64,000 nucleotides of DNA, taken from positions 1 to 64,000 of the forward strand of contig CAVEUM010000004.1 in the NCBI GenBank assembly GCA_963618735.1, in the 5' to 3' direction. Below are positions 8,440 through 17,299 of the stretch, in pieces. The number at the start of each line of letters is the position of its first letter. Position 1 is the first letter of the stretch. This DNA comes from CAKUFA01 sp963618735. Its GTDB lineage: Bacteria > Bacillota > Clostridia > Christensenellales > Aristaeellaceae. The position numbers and the translations under genes are program-made. The notes beneath the pieces were generated by a model, which saw nothing but the letters and a program-made list of their open reading frames with translations, ran no database searches and was not told where the DNA came from.

Positions 8440-8480
8440 GGGACAGTCGCTCAGGCATGTAAACGACTGTCCCGCTTTTT
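8440..8480 (+). terminator. Terminator after the 7895 gene
   Basis: GGGACAGTCG (8440-8449) pairs perfectly with CGACTGTCCC (8464-8473), then GCTTTTT. The stop codon of the converging LUD gene overlaps its T run. Confidence 0.85.
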
Positions 8481-9096
8481 AATATCCCAGTGCTTCATCC
8501 GTCAGGATGATGGTTACATTTTTGCCATGCGTTGGGTGCTCCATAATGGTGGTCACGCAGCACATGCAATCACTTCCGCACTCAGCGGCATTGCACTTTC
8601 CCGTGTGGCCGCAAGGCGTATCCAGCTTCAGCCGAACAGCGTTGGCAGGGCAGGCTTCCCGCTTAATGCGTGCCATCGCCGTTGTGATGCCGCCATCCAC
8701 CAGCTTCTTTTCGCTGACAACGAGGATAACCTTTCCGGGGCCAAAGGCCATGGACGCTACACGATTCGCTGTACCATCAATATTCACAAGACAACCGTCC
8801 TTGGTGATGGCATTGGAAGACGCCAGATAAACATCCGCCTTTCGTGCTTCTTCCAGCACCTGCGGGCGTTCCGCCGGCGGCACCAGCCAGTGCCAGCTGA
8901 CCTTGTGACCGCTGCTTTGCAATTCTTCGGCCAGTCCCAGTTCCTTCACCGTCATGGAACCGCCGATGCCCACGCTTTCCCCATCGTCAATCATGGAAAG
9001 CACCATTTCTCGCGCTTCTGCTCCTGTTGATGCATGTTGCACATGGAATCCGCGCTTTGTCAGGTTTTCCGAAACCTTCGTCATCAATTCCGTCAT
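8479..9096 (-). CDS. LUD-domain protein (LutC/YkgG-like, DUF162)
   Basis: A 205-residue LUD-domain protein. The domain is found in LutB and LutC, which help oxidise lactate, but stand-alone copies such as this are of unknown function. Typical blocks are GIGGSMTVKELGLAEEL (about 43-59), DVYLASSNAITKDGCLVNID and GPGKVILVVSEKK. The C-terminal part is cysteine-rich (TPCGHTGKCNAAECGSDC followed by MCC), a possible metal site. A GTG at 9105 overlaps the TTGGAGTG site and is too close to it; the ATG at 9096 has 8-nt spacing and is preferred. No lutA or lutB is nearby. Only 38 bp separate it from the divergent YhhN gene. Confidence 0.85.
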   Translation of the reverse strand: MTELMTKVSENLTKRGFHVQHASTGAEAREMVLSMIDDGESVGIGGSMTVKELGLAEELQSSGHKVSWHWLVPPAERPQVLEEARKADVYLASSNAITKDGCLVNIDGTANRVASMAFGPGKVILVVSEKKLVDGGITTAMARIKREACPANAVRLKLDTPCGHTGKCNAAECGSDCMCCVTTIMEHPTHGKNVTIILTDEALGY

Positions 9097-9134
9097 GATG
9101 TTCACTCCAATTCATCCTTCAAGGAGGTTCCCGT

Positions 9135-9755
9135 ATGAAACTCTCACGTCCCCAAAGGAAAATGATTGCCTGTTCTCTTATGGTTGCCATCACTTGCGCA
9201 CTGTGGCTGTGCGGCCCCAAGCCCTGGCAATGGTGGGCACTGGGCGCCATTCTTTGTTCCTGGCTGGCAGATGGCCTGTTAGCAAAATATCCGCCCATTC
9301 TGGGAAAGGTACCGCACAGCTTCTTTGTCGGTGCTGTTTGGTTCGCCTTTGCCCACGTGTGCTATAGTGCCGCCGCCGTTATGGTCATTCGCAGTCAGGG
9401 CACACCCTTCAGCTGGGCTCATTTTGCTCTGCTGGTGCTGCTGTTCCTCGCTACCGTGCTGATTCATCGGCTTGTTTTTGCCCGCAGGAACATACGTGGC
9501 AAGGGATTTGCCATTGCCGCCACCGCCTACCTCGCAGTTGTCGGCATCATGGCATCCTTGAGTTTTTCAGCGGCCAGCGGAACCGCCTGGAATGCTTGGC
9601 TCCTACCAGTGGGTGCATGCCTATTCTTTATCAGCGACTGCACACTGGTTGTGCGGGAATATTGCCGAATGAAGAGCAAGTCCTTGAATCGCTTCATTAT
9701 GGCGACCTACCTGATTGGACAGCTGTTCCTGCAAGTCGGCTTGTGGCTCTGTTAA
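9135..9755 (+). CDS. YhhN/TMEM86-family membrane protein (putative lysoplasmalogenase)
   Basis: A 206-residue protein with about eight hydrophobic helices. The family pattern is visible: an early Asp in SWLADGLLA, FVGAVWFAFAHVCY (loop His), and late FFISDCTLVVREY followed by FIMATYLIGQLFLQVG. TMEM86 and some bacterial YhhN proteins hydrolyse the vinyl-ether bond of lysoplasmalogens; many anaerobic Clostridia make plasmalogens, so this role is plausible but unproven. The start has AAGGAGG at good spacing. The gene is alone, divergent from the LUD gene, with no room for a promoter in the gap, so its promoter must lie within the LUD coding region. Confidence 0.8.
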   Translation: MKLSRPQRKMIACSLMVAITCALWLCGPKPWQWWALGAILCSWLADGLLAKYPPILGKVPHSFFVGAVWFAFAHVCYSAAAVMVIRSQGTPFSWAHFALLVLLFLATVLIHRLVFARRNIRGKGFAIAATAYLAVVGIMASLSFSAASGTAWNAWLLPVGACLFFISDCTLVVREYCRMKSKSLNRFIMATYLIGQLFLQVGLWLC

Positions 9756-9770
9756 AGTGGTCAGTTTGAG

Positions 9771-9806
9771 AAAAGGGAGAGCATCCGCGTGGTTGCTCTC
9801 CTTTTT
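9771..9806. terminator. Bidirectional terminator between yhhN-like and phosphohexomutase genes
   Basis: GGAGAGCA (9776-9783) and TGCTCTCC (9794-9801), flanked by AAAA and TTTTT. Confidence 0.8.
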
Positions 9807-9808
9807 GA

Positions 9809-11320
9809 TTATTCTGTCACCATTTTCTCCAAGGGTGTGAGGTCGATGCCCTTCACATGCTTAAGAACCTCAAGCAGACTCTTCAGCATAATCTTCACAC
9901 CGCCGGCAAGATCGCTTTCTGCATTCAGCGGCAAAACAGGGTCATGCACGGACAGGCGCAGGAGGAACCAGCCGTTATCCATGCCGCCATCCAGGTCAAA
10001 GGAGATGCGTACGCCCTCGCGGTTATCCGGCGCAATGTGCCAGTTTTCCGCCGCATTGGCGTAGTCCAGCACATACGAAATTGCCTCTCGTCCAGCTTCG
10101 CGGAAATCTTCTTCTGTGATGGTCAGGCGGATTTCCGTGCTTTCCACAGGCTCCTTCAGGTCAGCAATCAGGCTGCCAAGGGTCTTTCCATCCTGCTTCA
10201 GCTTCATAGCCTGCACAATCAGCACCGTTACCAGATACATGCCGTCATCCAGGAAGTGATTTTCCTTCAGTGCGGCGTGGCCGCTGGTTTCAATGGCCAG
10301 AGGGCACTCTACGCCCTCATTGTTCAGGCGAATGGCCTCGTCAATCACGTTGCGGTATCCGCGCTTGTAGCGATAATGCTCGCCGCCCCAGGCGTTGATG
10401 AACGTCTTCAGCCCCGAGGAGGTCACAGAGTCCGTCACAATGGTCTGTCCGGGCTTTTCGTCCAGCAGAATGGCAGAAATCAGAGCAATCAGGCGATTGC
10501 GGTTGATTTCCCGTCCGTCTGCATCCACAATAGCGGCACGGTCACAGTCTGCGTCAAAAATCACGCCCAGATCCGCGCCAACCTTCAGCACTGCGTTACG
10601 CAGGGACGCCATTGCTTCTGCATTCTCGGGATTCGGGATATGGTTCGGGAAATGGCCGTCTGGTTCGAGGAACTGGCTTCCCTCCACCCACGCACCCAGA
10701 TTTTCCAGCAAGGTCGCGTAGAATCCGCCCGCGCCGTTGCCGGCGTCCACCACCACGTGCAAGCCCAGGAGCGGCTTGGCCATGTCGGTATTCAATCCCG
10801 TGCGAATGCGCTGGCTCAGCTGCTCCATATACGCAGGCAGGAAAGCCTTCTCGGTAATGCTTCCGCTGAAGGGCATGCCTTCAGGCTCCAGGGTCGAGGC
10901 TGTTTCCAGCAGCTTGGCCACATCGTTGCCTTCCAGGCCGCCCTCGGGCAGGAAGAACTTCAAGCCGTTCTTATCCCACGGATGATGGCTGGCCGTAATC
11001 ATAATTGCGCCATCAGGGGCAAAGGAAGGGGTAATGATGCTCATATACATGGCCGGGGTGGTGCACATACCGAAATCAATCACCGCAGCTCCTGCACGTG
11101 AAACGCCTTCCGCCGTTGCCTTCAAAAGCGTCGGGCCGGAAATACGGCTGTCCCGTCCGATCGCAATGGTCACCTGCGTCACAGGCTTCTTCAGCTTTTC
11201 CGCGGCGAACCGTGCAAACGCCATACCCAGGCACTGTGCCACATGGGGCGTAAGGGTCGCGTTATCGCCCACTGCAACTCCTCTGACATCTGTTCCGCTT
11301 TTTAATTTCATCCAATCCAT
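9809..11320 (-). CDS. Phosphomannomutase/phosphoglucomutase family protein
   Basis: A 503-residue alpha-D-phosphohexomutase, moving phosphate between the 1 and 6 positions of glucose or mannose. The phosphoserine motif TASHHPWDKNGLKF places the catalytic Ser at 111; the usual Asn after His is His here. The Mg2+ loop is DADCDRA (256-262), and the sugar-binding ETSGHAALKENHF comes near 345. Domain 4 ends the protein. The ATG at 11320 follows AAGGAGGAAAG. It is 14 bp downstream of the DUF2461 gene and shares its promoter. The product feeds nucleotide-sugar synthesis (compare galE), but the choice between glucose and mannose cannot be read here. Confidence 0.92.
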   Translation of the reverse strand: MDWMKLKSGTDVRGVAVGDNATLTPHVAQCLGMAFARFAAEKLKKPVTQVTIAIGRDSRISGPTLLKATAEGVSRAGAAVIDFGMCTTPAMYMSIITPSFAPDGAIMITASHHPWDKNGLKFFLPEGGLEGNDVAKLLETASTLEPEGMPFSGSITEKAFLPAYMEQLSQRIRTGLNTDMAKPLLGLHVVVDAGNGAGGFYATLLENLGAWVEGSQFLEPDGHFPNHIPNPENAEAMASLRNAVLKVGADLGVIFDADCDRAAIVDADGREINRNRLIALISAILLDEKPGQTIVTDSVTSSGLKTFINAWGGEHYRYKRGYRNVIDEAIRLNNEGVECPLAIETSGHAALKENHFLDDGMYLVTVLIVQAMKLKQDGKTLGSLIADLKEPVESTEIRLTITEEDFREAGREAISYVLDYANAAENWHIAPDNREGVRISFDLDGGMDNGWFLLRLSVHDPVLPLNAESDLAGGVKIMLKSLLEVLKHVKGIDLTPLEKMVTE

Positions 11321-11334
11321 TGCCGCTTTCCTCC

Positions 11335-12024
11335 TTACGGTTGGTCGTTAATTTCATCCTGCAGGCCGCGCATCAGCCGATACAAAGGTGCCAGCGCCTG
11401 AAAGTCACTCTGTACGCGGCGGACAATGGTCCCATCGAATGCCCATGACATTTCCGGATACACCTTGCCAATATAAAGTTCCCGTGCCGCATACCAGTAC
11501 TTCAGCTGTTCAGGCAGCTGTGGCGGATACTCAATGCGCTTGAAGGTGGTGCCGCCCACGCCCAAGTGATGCTCAGGCAAATCACAGCTGTCGATGATGC
11601 CCAGAATCTGTTCAGGCCTTGCCGCTATTTTTCGCCGTAATGCATCCATGACGGGGCGATTTTCTCCCCAGAAGCCAAGTCCCCAGCCGAGGCGATCCGG
11701 TCCCAGCTCAAACCAATAATTGACAGACATACTCCGTGGCTCGCCAACCTGGCGGAACGTCAGCCACAGATGATCGCGATAAGGGGATTTGTCCTTGGTA
11801 AAGCGAGTGTCCCGATGAATCCGCGCCAGGCATTTATAGGGGCGCGTCTCCATCTGAGGATCAATCGCCAGCATGGTGGGCGCAAGTTCTTCAATGAACG
11901 CCGAAAAAGGCGCGACAACCTCCTGACGGTATCGCTCCTGATTCTCATGAAAATACGTTGCATTATTGTGAAAACGAAGATCAAGGAAAAAGCGAATCAT
12001 TTCCTCCGGAAATCCGGTAAACAT
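11335..12024 (-). CDS. DUF2461 family protein
   Basis: A 229-residue DUF2461 (TIGR02453-like) protein of unknown function. Typical features are the start FPEEMIRFFLDLRFHNNATYFHEN, then RIHRDTRFTKDKSPYRDH (about 70-87), and GWGLGFWGENRPVMDALRRKI. The frame is open upstream of the true start; the ATG at 12024 follows GGGAGGTG and was chosen because the family begins there. It is the first gene of a two-gene operon with the phosphohexomutase, from a consensus promoter. The conserved Arg/Lys/His-rich patch suggests nucleic-acid or phosphate binding, but this is only an impression. Confidence 0.85.
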   Translation of the reverse strand: MFTGFPEEMIRFFLDLRFHNNATYFHENQERYRQEVVAPFSAFIEELAPTMLAIDPQMETRPYKCLARIHRDTRFTKDKSPYRDHLWLTFRQVGEPRSMSVNYWFELGPDRLGWGLGFWGENRPVMDALRRKIAARPEQILGIIDSCDLPEHHLGVGGTTFKRIEYPPQLPEQLKYWYAARELYIGKVYPEMSWAFDGTIVRRVQSDFQALAPLYRLMRGLQDEINDQP

Positions 12025-12049
12025 GCGACACCTCCCACGGTTATACTTT

Positions 12050-12078
12050 ATTATACCCTGTTCGCGTATAGTTTTCAA
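12050..12078 (-). promoter_or_regulatory. Sigma-A promoter for the DUF2461-phosphohexomutase operon
   Basis: TTGAAA (minus strand, 12073-12078), 17-bp spacer, perfect TATAAT (12050-12055). Confidence 0.8.
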
Positions 12079-12135
12079 GAGGAACGTTTCCGACTTTTTC
12101 ATGCTTTTTTCTGTGGATTTTTTCCGTTTTTGCCC

Positions 12136-12164
12136 TTGACGAATTTTGTTGTTGCGTCTATACT
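12136..12164 (+). promoter_or_regulatory. Sigma-A promoter for pyrG
   Basis: TTGACG (12136-12141), 17-bp spacer, TATACT (12159-12164). The leader to the ATG is only about 40 nt and shows neither the initial G run nor the attenuator known from Bacillus subtilis pyrG. Confidence 0.8.
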
Positions 12165-12213
12165 AGAGCGTCAATGTTTTTTTCTCCAAGGATCGCAGGG
12201 AGGATTGGTCTGC

Positions 12214-13830
12214 ATGAACACTAAGTTTATCTTCGTGACCGGCGGCGTTGTTTCTTCTTTGGGTAAAGGCATCACAGCCGCTTCTCTGGGCCGACTGCTC
12301 AAGTGCCGTGGCCTGAAGGTTTCCATTCAGAAGTTTGACCCGTATATCAACGTTGACCCCGGCACCATGAATCCCTATCAGCATGGTGAGGTTTTCGTGA
12401 CGGATGACGGCGCTGAAACGGACCTGGATCTGGGTCACTACGAGCGCTTCATCGATGAAAGCCTTACCCAGGCCGCAAATGTAACTTCCGGCCGCGTCTA
12501 CAAGACCGTTATTGACCGCGAGCGCCGCGGCGAATACCTGGGTGCTACCATTCAGGTCATCCCCCACATCACCAACGAAATCAAGCGCAACATCCTGCTG
12601 GTTTCCCGTCAGCAGAATGCGCCCGACGTGGTGATCACCGAAATTGGCGGCACGGTAGGCGACATTGAGAGTCAGCCCTTCCTGGAAGCAATCCGCCAGA
12701 TGCGTGCTGAAGTAGGCTTTGAAAACAGCCTGTACATTCATGTAACTCTGGTGCCTTACCTGAAGGCCGCCGGCGAGTTGAAGACCAAGCCCACCCAGCA
12801 TTCCGTGAAGGAGCTCGGCGGCATTGGCATCAGCCCCGATATTCTGGTGTGCCGCTGCGAGCATGAAGTGCCTGCTGAGCTGCGTGCCAAGATCGGCCTG
12901 TTCTGCAACCTGCCTGCTGACCGCGTATTCGAGAACCTGAACGCCCGCTCTATTTATGAAGTGCCGCTGATGCTGCATCAGGAAGGCCTGGACGACAAGG
13001 TTTGCGAGCTGCTCCATCTGGAGACAAAGCCCGTTGACCTCACTGAGTGGACGGCCATGGTTAACCGTCAGCTGAACCCCATCAAGGACGTGACCATTGC
13101 CTTGGTCGGCAAGTACGTGGAGCTGCCTGACGCTTATCTGAGCATCGTGGAAGCCCTGACCCACGGCGGCATTGCCCATCAGGCCAAGGTTCATATCAAG
13201 TGGATTCAGTCCGAAGGTCTGACCCAGGAAAACATTGCTGAAGCACTGCAGGGCTGCGACGGCGTGCTGGTTCCCGGCGGATTTGGTTCCCGCGGCTTGG
13301 AAGGCAAGATGGTTGCCTGCCAGTATGCCCGTGAGCACAAGGTGCCTTTCCTCGGCATTTGCCTCGGCATGCAGATGGCCGTGATCGAGTTCGCCCGTCA
13401 CGTGCTGGATCTCCGCGATGCCAACACCACCGAGATGGATCCCAACACCACCTATCCCGTGATTGACCTGATGCCTGACCAGAACCTCGAAAATCTGGGT
13501 CACACCATGCGTCTGGGCAAGTATCACTGCTCTCTGGCACCCGATTCCACCAGCTATCAGTGCTATGGTGAGAGCGAAATTGAGGAGCGTCATCGTCATC
13601 GCTACGAGTTCAACAACGAATACCTGAAGCGTTTTGTAGATGGCGGTATGCGTATTGCCGGTAAGAATCCCGAGCGTAATCTGGTAGAGATTGTTGAAAT
13701 TCCCGATCATCCGTGGTACGTGGCTGTGCAGTTCCATCCCGAGCTGAAGTCCCGTCCCAACCGTCCTCATCCTCTGTTCCGCGGCTTTGTGGGCGCTGCC
13801 CTGAAGCATCAGGAAGAGGCCGCCAAGTAA
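12214..13830 (+). CDS. pyrG: CTP synthase
   Basis: A 538-residue CTP synthase, which aminates UTP to CTP with ATP and glutamine as the last step of pyrimidine nucleotide synthesis. The N-terminal amidoligase domain has the ATP motif GGVVSSLGKGI (near 10-20) and the Mg/UTP segment KFDPYINVDPGTMNPYQHGE. The C-terminal glutaminase domain (from about 290) has the nucleophile Cys in GICLGMQ (about 382) and the His/Glu dyad in FHPE (about 508). The long upstream open frame is not translated: the ATG at 12214 has GGGAGGA and its own promoter. Single-gene unit with a strong terminator. Confidence 0.97.
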   Translation: MNTKFIFVTGGVVSSLGKGITAASLGRLLKCRGLKVSIQKFDPYINVDPGTMNPYQHGEVFVTDDGAETDLDLGHYERFIDESLTQAANVTSGRVYKTVIDRERRGEYLGATIQVIPHITNEIKRNILLVSRQQNAPDVVITEIGGTVGDIESQPFLEAIRQMRAEVGFENSLYIHVTLVPYLKAAGELKTKPTQHSVKELGGIGISPDILVCRCEHEVPAELRAKIGLFCNLPADRVFENLNARSIYEVPLMLHQEGLDDKVCELLHLETKPVDLTEWTAMVNRQLNPIKDVTIALVGKYVELPDAYLSIVEALTHGGIAHQAKVHIKWIQSEGLTQENIAEALQGCDGVLVPGGFGSRGLEGKMVACQYAREHKVPFLGICLGMQMAVIEFARHVLDLRDANTTEMDPNTTYPVIDLMPDQNLENLGHTMRLGKYHCSLAPDSTSYQCYGESEIEERHRHRYEFNNEYLKRFVDGGMRIAGKNPERNLVEIVEIPDHPWYVAVQFHPELKSRPNRPHPLFRGFVGAALKHQEEAAK

Positions 13831-13841
13831 ACTGCATTTCT

Positions 13842-13877
13842 AACAGGAGGGTGCCGTCCAGTCCCTCCTGTTTTTTT
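13842..13877 (+). terminator. Terminator after pyrG
   Basis: AACAGGAGGG (13842-13851) and CCCTCCTGTT (13863-13872), followed by seven T. Confidence 0.9.
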
Positions 13878-13898
13878 GCACATTTACTCATCATTTTG

Positions 13899-13927
13899 TT
13901 GCAAAAGCCATCGTAAATCGGTATAAT
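13899..13927 (+). promoter_or_regulatory. Sigma-A promoter for the 13956 MFS gene
   Basis: TTGCAA (13899-13904), 17-bp spacer, TATAAT (13922-13927). Confidence 0.75.
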
Positions 13928-13955
13928 GGATGCTATCTGAAAGGAGAAGATCTCC

Positions 13956-15131
13956 ATGCGCGACAAACGTTTTCAAACCTATCTCATCATGCTCTATGCC
14001 TATTTTACGGTAGGATGCGTGGTGCTGGCCGCTAATACGGCGCTGGAATTCATGATTAAAGATTTTGGCTGGAGTGACAGTCAGGGCGGCTTGTTCATTA
14101 GCTTTCTGGCCGTTGGCAACCTGCTTTCCAGCCTTTTCACAGGCGTTATTTGTAAGGCAATTGGCCGCAAACGCCTGATGATCCTCTACGGTGTGCTCCT
14201 GTTCGTCTGCTATATGCTGATATCCACACTGAATCTTCCGATTGTGTTCTATCCGCTGGCGCTGCTGTCCGGCCTGTACTGGGGCGGTGTGAACAGCATC
14301 ACCAACACCACCATTTCCGAAATGTATGGCAATTCCGGCTCCAAGCTGAACATCTGCAATGCCTGCTACGGCGTTGGTGCCGTGCTGACGCCTTTGCTGC
14401 TAAGCTTTTTTATCAAAAACGGGATGTCCTGGCGCATCGTTTTCCGCCTGGTAGCATTTCTGGGACTCGGTTTCTCCGTGCTTGCACTGGTGCGTCCCAT
14501 TCCTGAGATGAAGGCCGCTGAACCTGCCAAGGGACAAAGCAAAGCGAAGCCCCTTGCCTTCTGGCGTGAGTTTCCCTTCTATGTGAATGCCGTGCTGTTT
14601 TTCTGCTACGTCGGCGTTGAGTCTGCCACCAGCTCCTGGCTGCCCAGCTATCTGAGCCAGTATAACAGTGCCTTCACAGAAATTCCTTCCGCCACCATCG
14701 TGTCTCTTCTTTGGCTGACCCTGATCATTGGCCGCCTGATCTGCGCTGGCCCTGGTGCAAAGATTGACTGCAAGAAGCTGCTTGCATTCCTCTCCTGCGG
14801 CTTCCTGCTCGGCGTTATCGGCATGATCTGCTTTGTGAACAACACGGTGCTTCTGCTCGTCTCCGTGATCGTCACAGGCCTTGGCATGTCTGGCATGTAT
14901 GCATCCTGCGTTGCCAATTCCAGCCGCTATGTTGCCAATTCGCCCATGGGTGCAGGTATCCTGTTTGCCACCAACGGACTGGGCAGCTCCATTATCCCCT
15001 ATGTGGCCGGCCTCGTTTCTGATAGCTCCGGAATGCGTGTTGGAATGATCAGCCTGTGCGTGTTCCTTGTCATTCTGGTGATTGCTGCATTCGTTAACCT
15101 GTTTTCCCGCGTTAAGGAGGACAACGCATGA
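13956..15131 (+). CDS. MFS transporter
   Basis: A 391-residue major facilitator protein with 12 predicted membrane helices in two halves joined by a basic loop near residues 185-200 (PAKGQSKAKP). The loop 2-3 signature is recognisable as GVICKAIGRKRLMI, and GLYWGGVNSITNTTISEMYG resembles the FucP/sugar-proton group. The substrate cannot be read. The start follows AAAGGAGA and a good promoter. Its stop overlaps the start of the next small membrane protein by 4 bp (ATGA), so the two are translationally coupled. It is not related to the second MFS gene at 61326, which has a different insertion and motif pattern. Confidence 0.85.
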   Translation: MRDKRFQTYLIMLYAYFTVGCVVLAANTALEFMIKDFGWSDSQGGLFISFLAVGNLLSSLFTGVICKAIGRKRLMILYGVLLFVCYMLISTLNLPIVFYPLALLSGLYWGGVNSITNTTISEMYGNSGSKLNICNACYGVGAVLTPLLLSFFIKNGMSWRIVFRLVAFLGLGFSVLALVRPIPEMKAAEPAKGQSKAKPLAFWREFPFYVNAVLFFCYVGVESATSSWLPSYLSQYNSAFTEIPSATIVSLLWLTLIIGRLICAGPGAKIDCKKLLAFLSCGFLLGVIGMICFVNNTVLLLVSVIVTGLGMSGMYASCVANSSRYVANSPMGAGILFATNGLGSSIIPYVAGLVSDSSGMRVGMISLCVFLVILVIAAFVNLFSRVKEDNA

Positions 15132-15319
15132 AAAAGCCAAGCCTGATGTCCACAGCGCAGCGCCTGTGCACCGTGGTTGGCGTCCTGTGGCTCATTGCGC
15201 TGGTGCTGCTCGTCCCATTCCATCTTCCCCAAATTGGCAAGTGGTTTTTCATAGCGGGTGCAGTCGTAGCAATTGTTCTGCTGGTGATGCTTTTCCTGCA
15301 GCACAGGCGGGAAAGATAA
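15128..15319 (+). CDS. Small two-helix membrane protein coupled to the MFS gene
   Basis: This 63-residue protein begins in the ATGA overlap at the end of the MFS gene and has its own AAGGAGG site inside that gene, which makes it a credible real gene. Two hydrophobic stretches (about 12-30 and 37-57) are joined by a short loop, with a basic tail QHRRER. I recognise no family. Coupling suggests it works with, or stabilises, the transporter, but that is inference from position. Confidence 0.65.
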   Translation: MKKPSLMSTAQRLCTVVGVLWLIALVLLVPFHLPQIGKWFFIAGAVVAIVLLVMLFLQHRRER

Positions 15320-15388
15320 AAATTCACAATTTCTTCATGCTGAGCACATATTGATCGTTTATGATTAACCTTGTAAGGAGGGATGCAG

Positions 15389-16078
15389 ATGTATCCGTAT
15401 TACTTCGATTGGACCTATCTTCTGCTGATTCCCGGGCTGTTACTGGGATTGTGGGCGCAATCGCAGGTGAAGTCTACCTTTGAAAAATACAGCAAGGTTT
15501 CCACCCGTTTGGGACGCCCTGCCTATGAGGCAGTTGCTGATCTTCTGCGGAGCAACGGCAATCAGAATGTGATCATCAAGCGCGTTTCCGGTTCGCTGAC
15601 CGATCATTATGATCCCCGCAACGAGACTTTGAACCTGAGCGAAAGTGTCTATGATTCCTACAGTGTGGCCGCCCTTGGCGTTGCCGCTCACGAAGCTGGC
15701 CACGCCATGCAGAAGCAAACAAACTATGCACCCCTGGCGCTGCGTTCCGCTGCGGTGCCTGTGGTGAATATCGGTTCTTCCCTGGCCACTCCCCTGTTTG
15801 TGCTTGGCCTGATTCTTTCCTGGAAGCCTCTGGTTACCATCGGTATTGTGGCTTTCAGCCTGTCGGTGCTCTTTGCGCTGATCACCCTGCCTGTGGAGTT
15901 TGACGCCAGCCACCGTGCTGTGCAGATGCTCCGCGATGGCGGCTACATGACTGCCGATGAACTGTCTGGGGTGGAAAAAGTACTCCGTGCCGCCGCGCTG
16001 ACGTACGTAGCCAGCGCCGTTACCAGCCTGCTCTCGCTGCTGCGGCTGATATTGATTGCACGGAGACGGAATGACTAA
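15389..16078 (+). CDS. YugP-type zinc metallopeptidase (PF04298)
   Basis: A 229-residue membrane protein with a zinc peptidase active site. A first helix (about 7-24) is followed by a soluble segment, the HEAGH motif at 101-105, and further helices near 130-175 and at the C-terminus. The Glu after the motif is probably in PVEFDASHRAVQ, which carries the usual third zinc ligand region. YugP-family proteins are widespread in Firmicutes and poorly characterised. The first ATG (15383) touches the AGGAGG site; the ATG at 15389 has proper spacing and is preferred. Likely role: intramembrane or surface protein quality control, inferred from fold only. Confidence 0.88.
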   Translation: MYPYYFDWTYLLLIPGLLLGLWAQSQVKSTFEKYSKVSTRLGRPAYEAVADLLRSNGNQNVIIKRVSGSLTDHYDPRNETLNLSESVYDSYSVAALGVAAHEAGHAMQKQTNYAPLALRSAAVPVVNIGSSLATPLFVLGLILSWKPLVTIGIVAFSLSVLFALITLPVEFDASHRAVQMLRDGGYMTADELSGVEKVLRAAALTYVASAVTSLLSLLRLILIARRRND

Positions 16079-16102
16079 TTCCAATGATGAACCTATAATG
16101 AT

Positions 16103-16127
16103 GGGCCGGATCTGTATGATCCGGCCC
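16103..16127 (+). terminator. Stem-loop after the zinc peptidase gene
   Basis: Perfect 10-bp stem GGGCCGGATC / GATCCGGCCC with a 5-nt loop; the following TGTTGTTCT is only moderately T-rich. Confidence 0.65.
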
Positions 16128-16206
16128 TGTTGTTCTATTGGCCAGTCCTTCATCTGCATAGACGAATAGCAAAAAAGAATTATACTTCTTTCCCCTTCCA
16201 TCAGCT

Positions 16207-16243
16207 AAAAAAAGAGACTCCCTGACTTTCATCAGAGAGTCTC
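16207..16243 (-). terminator. Terminator after the GGGtGRT gene
   Basis: GAGACTCCCTGA (16214-16225) and TCAGAGAGTCTC (16232-16243) form a 12-bp stem with one wobble; seven A on the plus strand give the T run. Confidence 0.85.
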
Positions 16244-16258
16244 CATTCACCTATGCAA

Positions 16259-17281
16259 TTAGGCGTTCTTCTGAGCTTCTTCCACAGCCACGGCCACAGC
16301 CACGGTTGCGCCGACCATGGGGTTGTTGCCCATGCCGATGAGGCCCATCATCTCCACGTGCGCAGGCACGGAAGAAGAGCCGGCAAACTGAGCATCAGAG
16401 TGCATACGACCCATGGTATCGGTCATGCCATAGCTGGCAGGGCCTGCGGCCATGTTGTCGGGATGCAGGGTACGGCCAGTGCCGCCGCCGGAAGCCACGG
16501 AGAAGTACTGCTTGCCAGCTTCCCAGCATTCCTTCTTATAGGTGCCAGCCACGGGGTGCTGGAAACGGGTGGGGTTGGTGGAGTTACCAGTGATGGACAC
16601 GTCCACACCCTCATGCCACATGATGGCCACGCCCTCACGGACATCGTCAGCGCCGTAGCAGCGAACCTTGGAGCGCTCGCCATCGGAGTACTTGGTCTCC
16701 TTCACGATGGACAGTGCATGATCTTCCTTCACGTCAGCAGACAGGTAATCATACTTGGTCTGCACATAGGTGAAGCCGTTGATGCGGCTGATGATCATGG
16801 CAGCATCCTTGCCCAGGCCGTTCAGAATCACGCGGAGGGGATTCTTACGAACCTTGTTGGCGTTACGGGCAATGCCGATAGCACCTTCAGCAGCAGCGAA
16901 AGACTCGTGGCCAGCCAGGAAGGCAAAGCACTCGGTCTTCTCGTCCAGCAGCATAGCGCCCAGGTTGCCGTGGCCCAGACCCACCTGACGCTGGTCAGCA
17001 ACGGAGCCGGGGATGCAGAAAGCCTGCAGACCTTCGCCCACGCACTTAGCAGCTTCAGCAGCAGTCTTTACGCCCTTCTTCAATGCGATAGCGGCACCCA
17101 GTTCATAGGCCCACTTAGCATTTTCAAAAGCGATGGGCTGAATGCCCTCCACGATCTTATAAGCATCAACGCCCTTAGCGTTGTTGAAAGCCTTCAGCTC
17201 TTCGAAATCCTTGAAGCCATACTTTTCGAGCACGGGCTGGAGCTGAGGCATGCGACGTTCATAACCTTCAAACAGAGCCAT
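16259..17281 (-). CDS. GGGtGRT protein (PF14057)
   Basis: A 340-residue member of the family named for its GGGTGRT motif, seen here near residues 267-273 and followed by LHPDNMAAGPASYGMTDTMG, GRMHSDAQFAGSSSVPAHVE and GMGNNPMVGATVAVAV. The biochemical function of the family is not established. In Clostridia it is repeatedly found beside a NifU/IscU-like scaffold protein, exactly as here with an 18-bp gap, so a role with an iron-sulfur or other metal cofactor is inferred. No membrane helix or signal peptide. The start has TTAGGAGGTG. Conserved His, Asp and Gly residues suggest an enzyme rather than a structural protein. Confidence 0.9.
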   Translation of the reverse strand: MALFEGYERRMPQLQPVLEKYGFKDFEELKAFNNAKGVDAYKIVEGIQPIAFENAKWAYELGAAIALKKGVKTAAEAAKCVGEGLQAFCIPGSVADQRQVGLGHGNLGAMLLDEKTECFAFLAGHESFAAAEGAIGIARNANKVRKNPLRVILNGLGKDAAMIISRINGFTYVQTKYDYLSADVKEDHALSIVKETKYSDGERSKVRCYGADDVREGVAIMWHEGVDVSITGNSTNPTRFQHPVAGTYKKECWEAGKQYFSVASGGGTGRTLHPDNMAAGPASYGMTDTMGRMHSDAQFAGSSSVPAHVEMMGLIGMGNNPMVGATVAVAVAVEEAQKNA

Positions 17282-17299
17282 TCTTGCACACCTCCTAAA

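Noticed and set aside
12165..12213. pyrG attenuator of the Bacillus type
   Set aside because: The leader is too short, and there is neither an initial G run nor a terminator hairpin.
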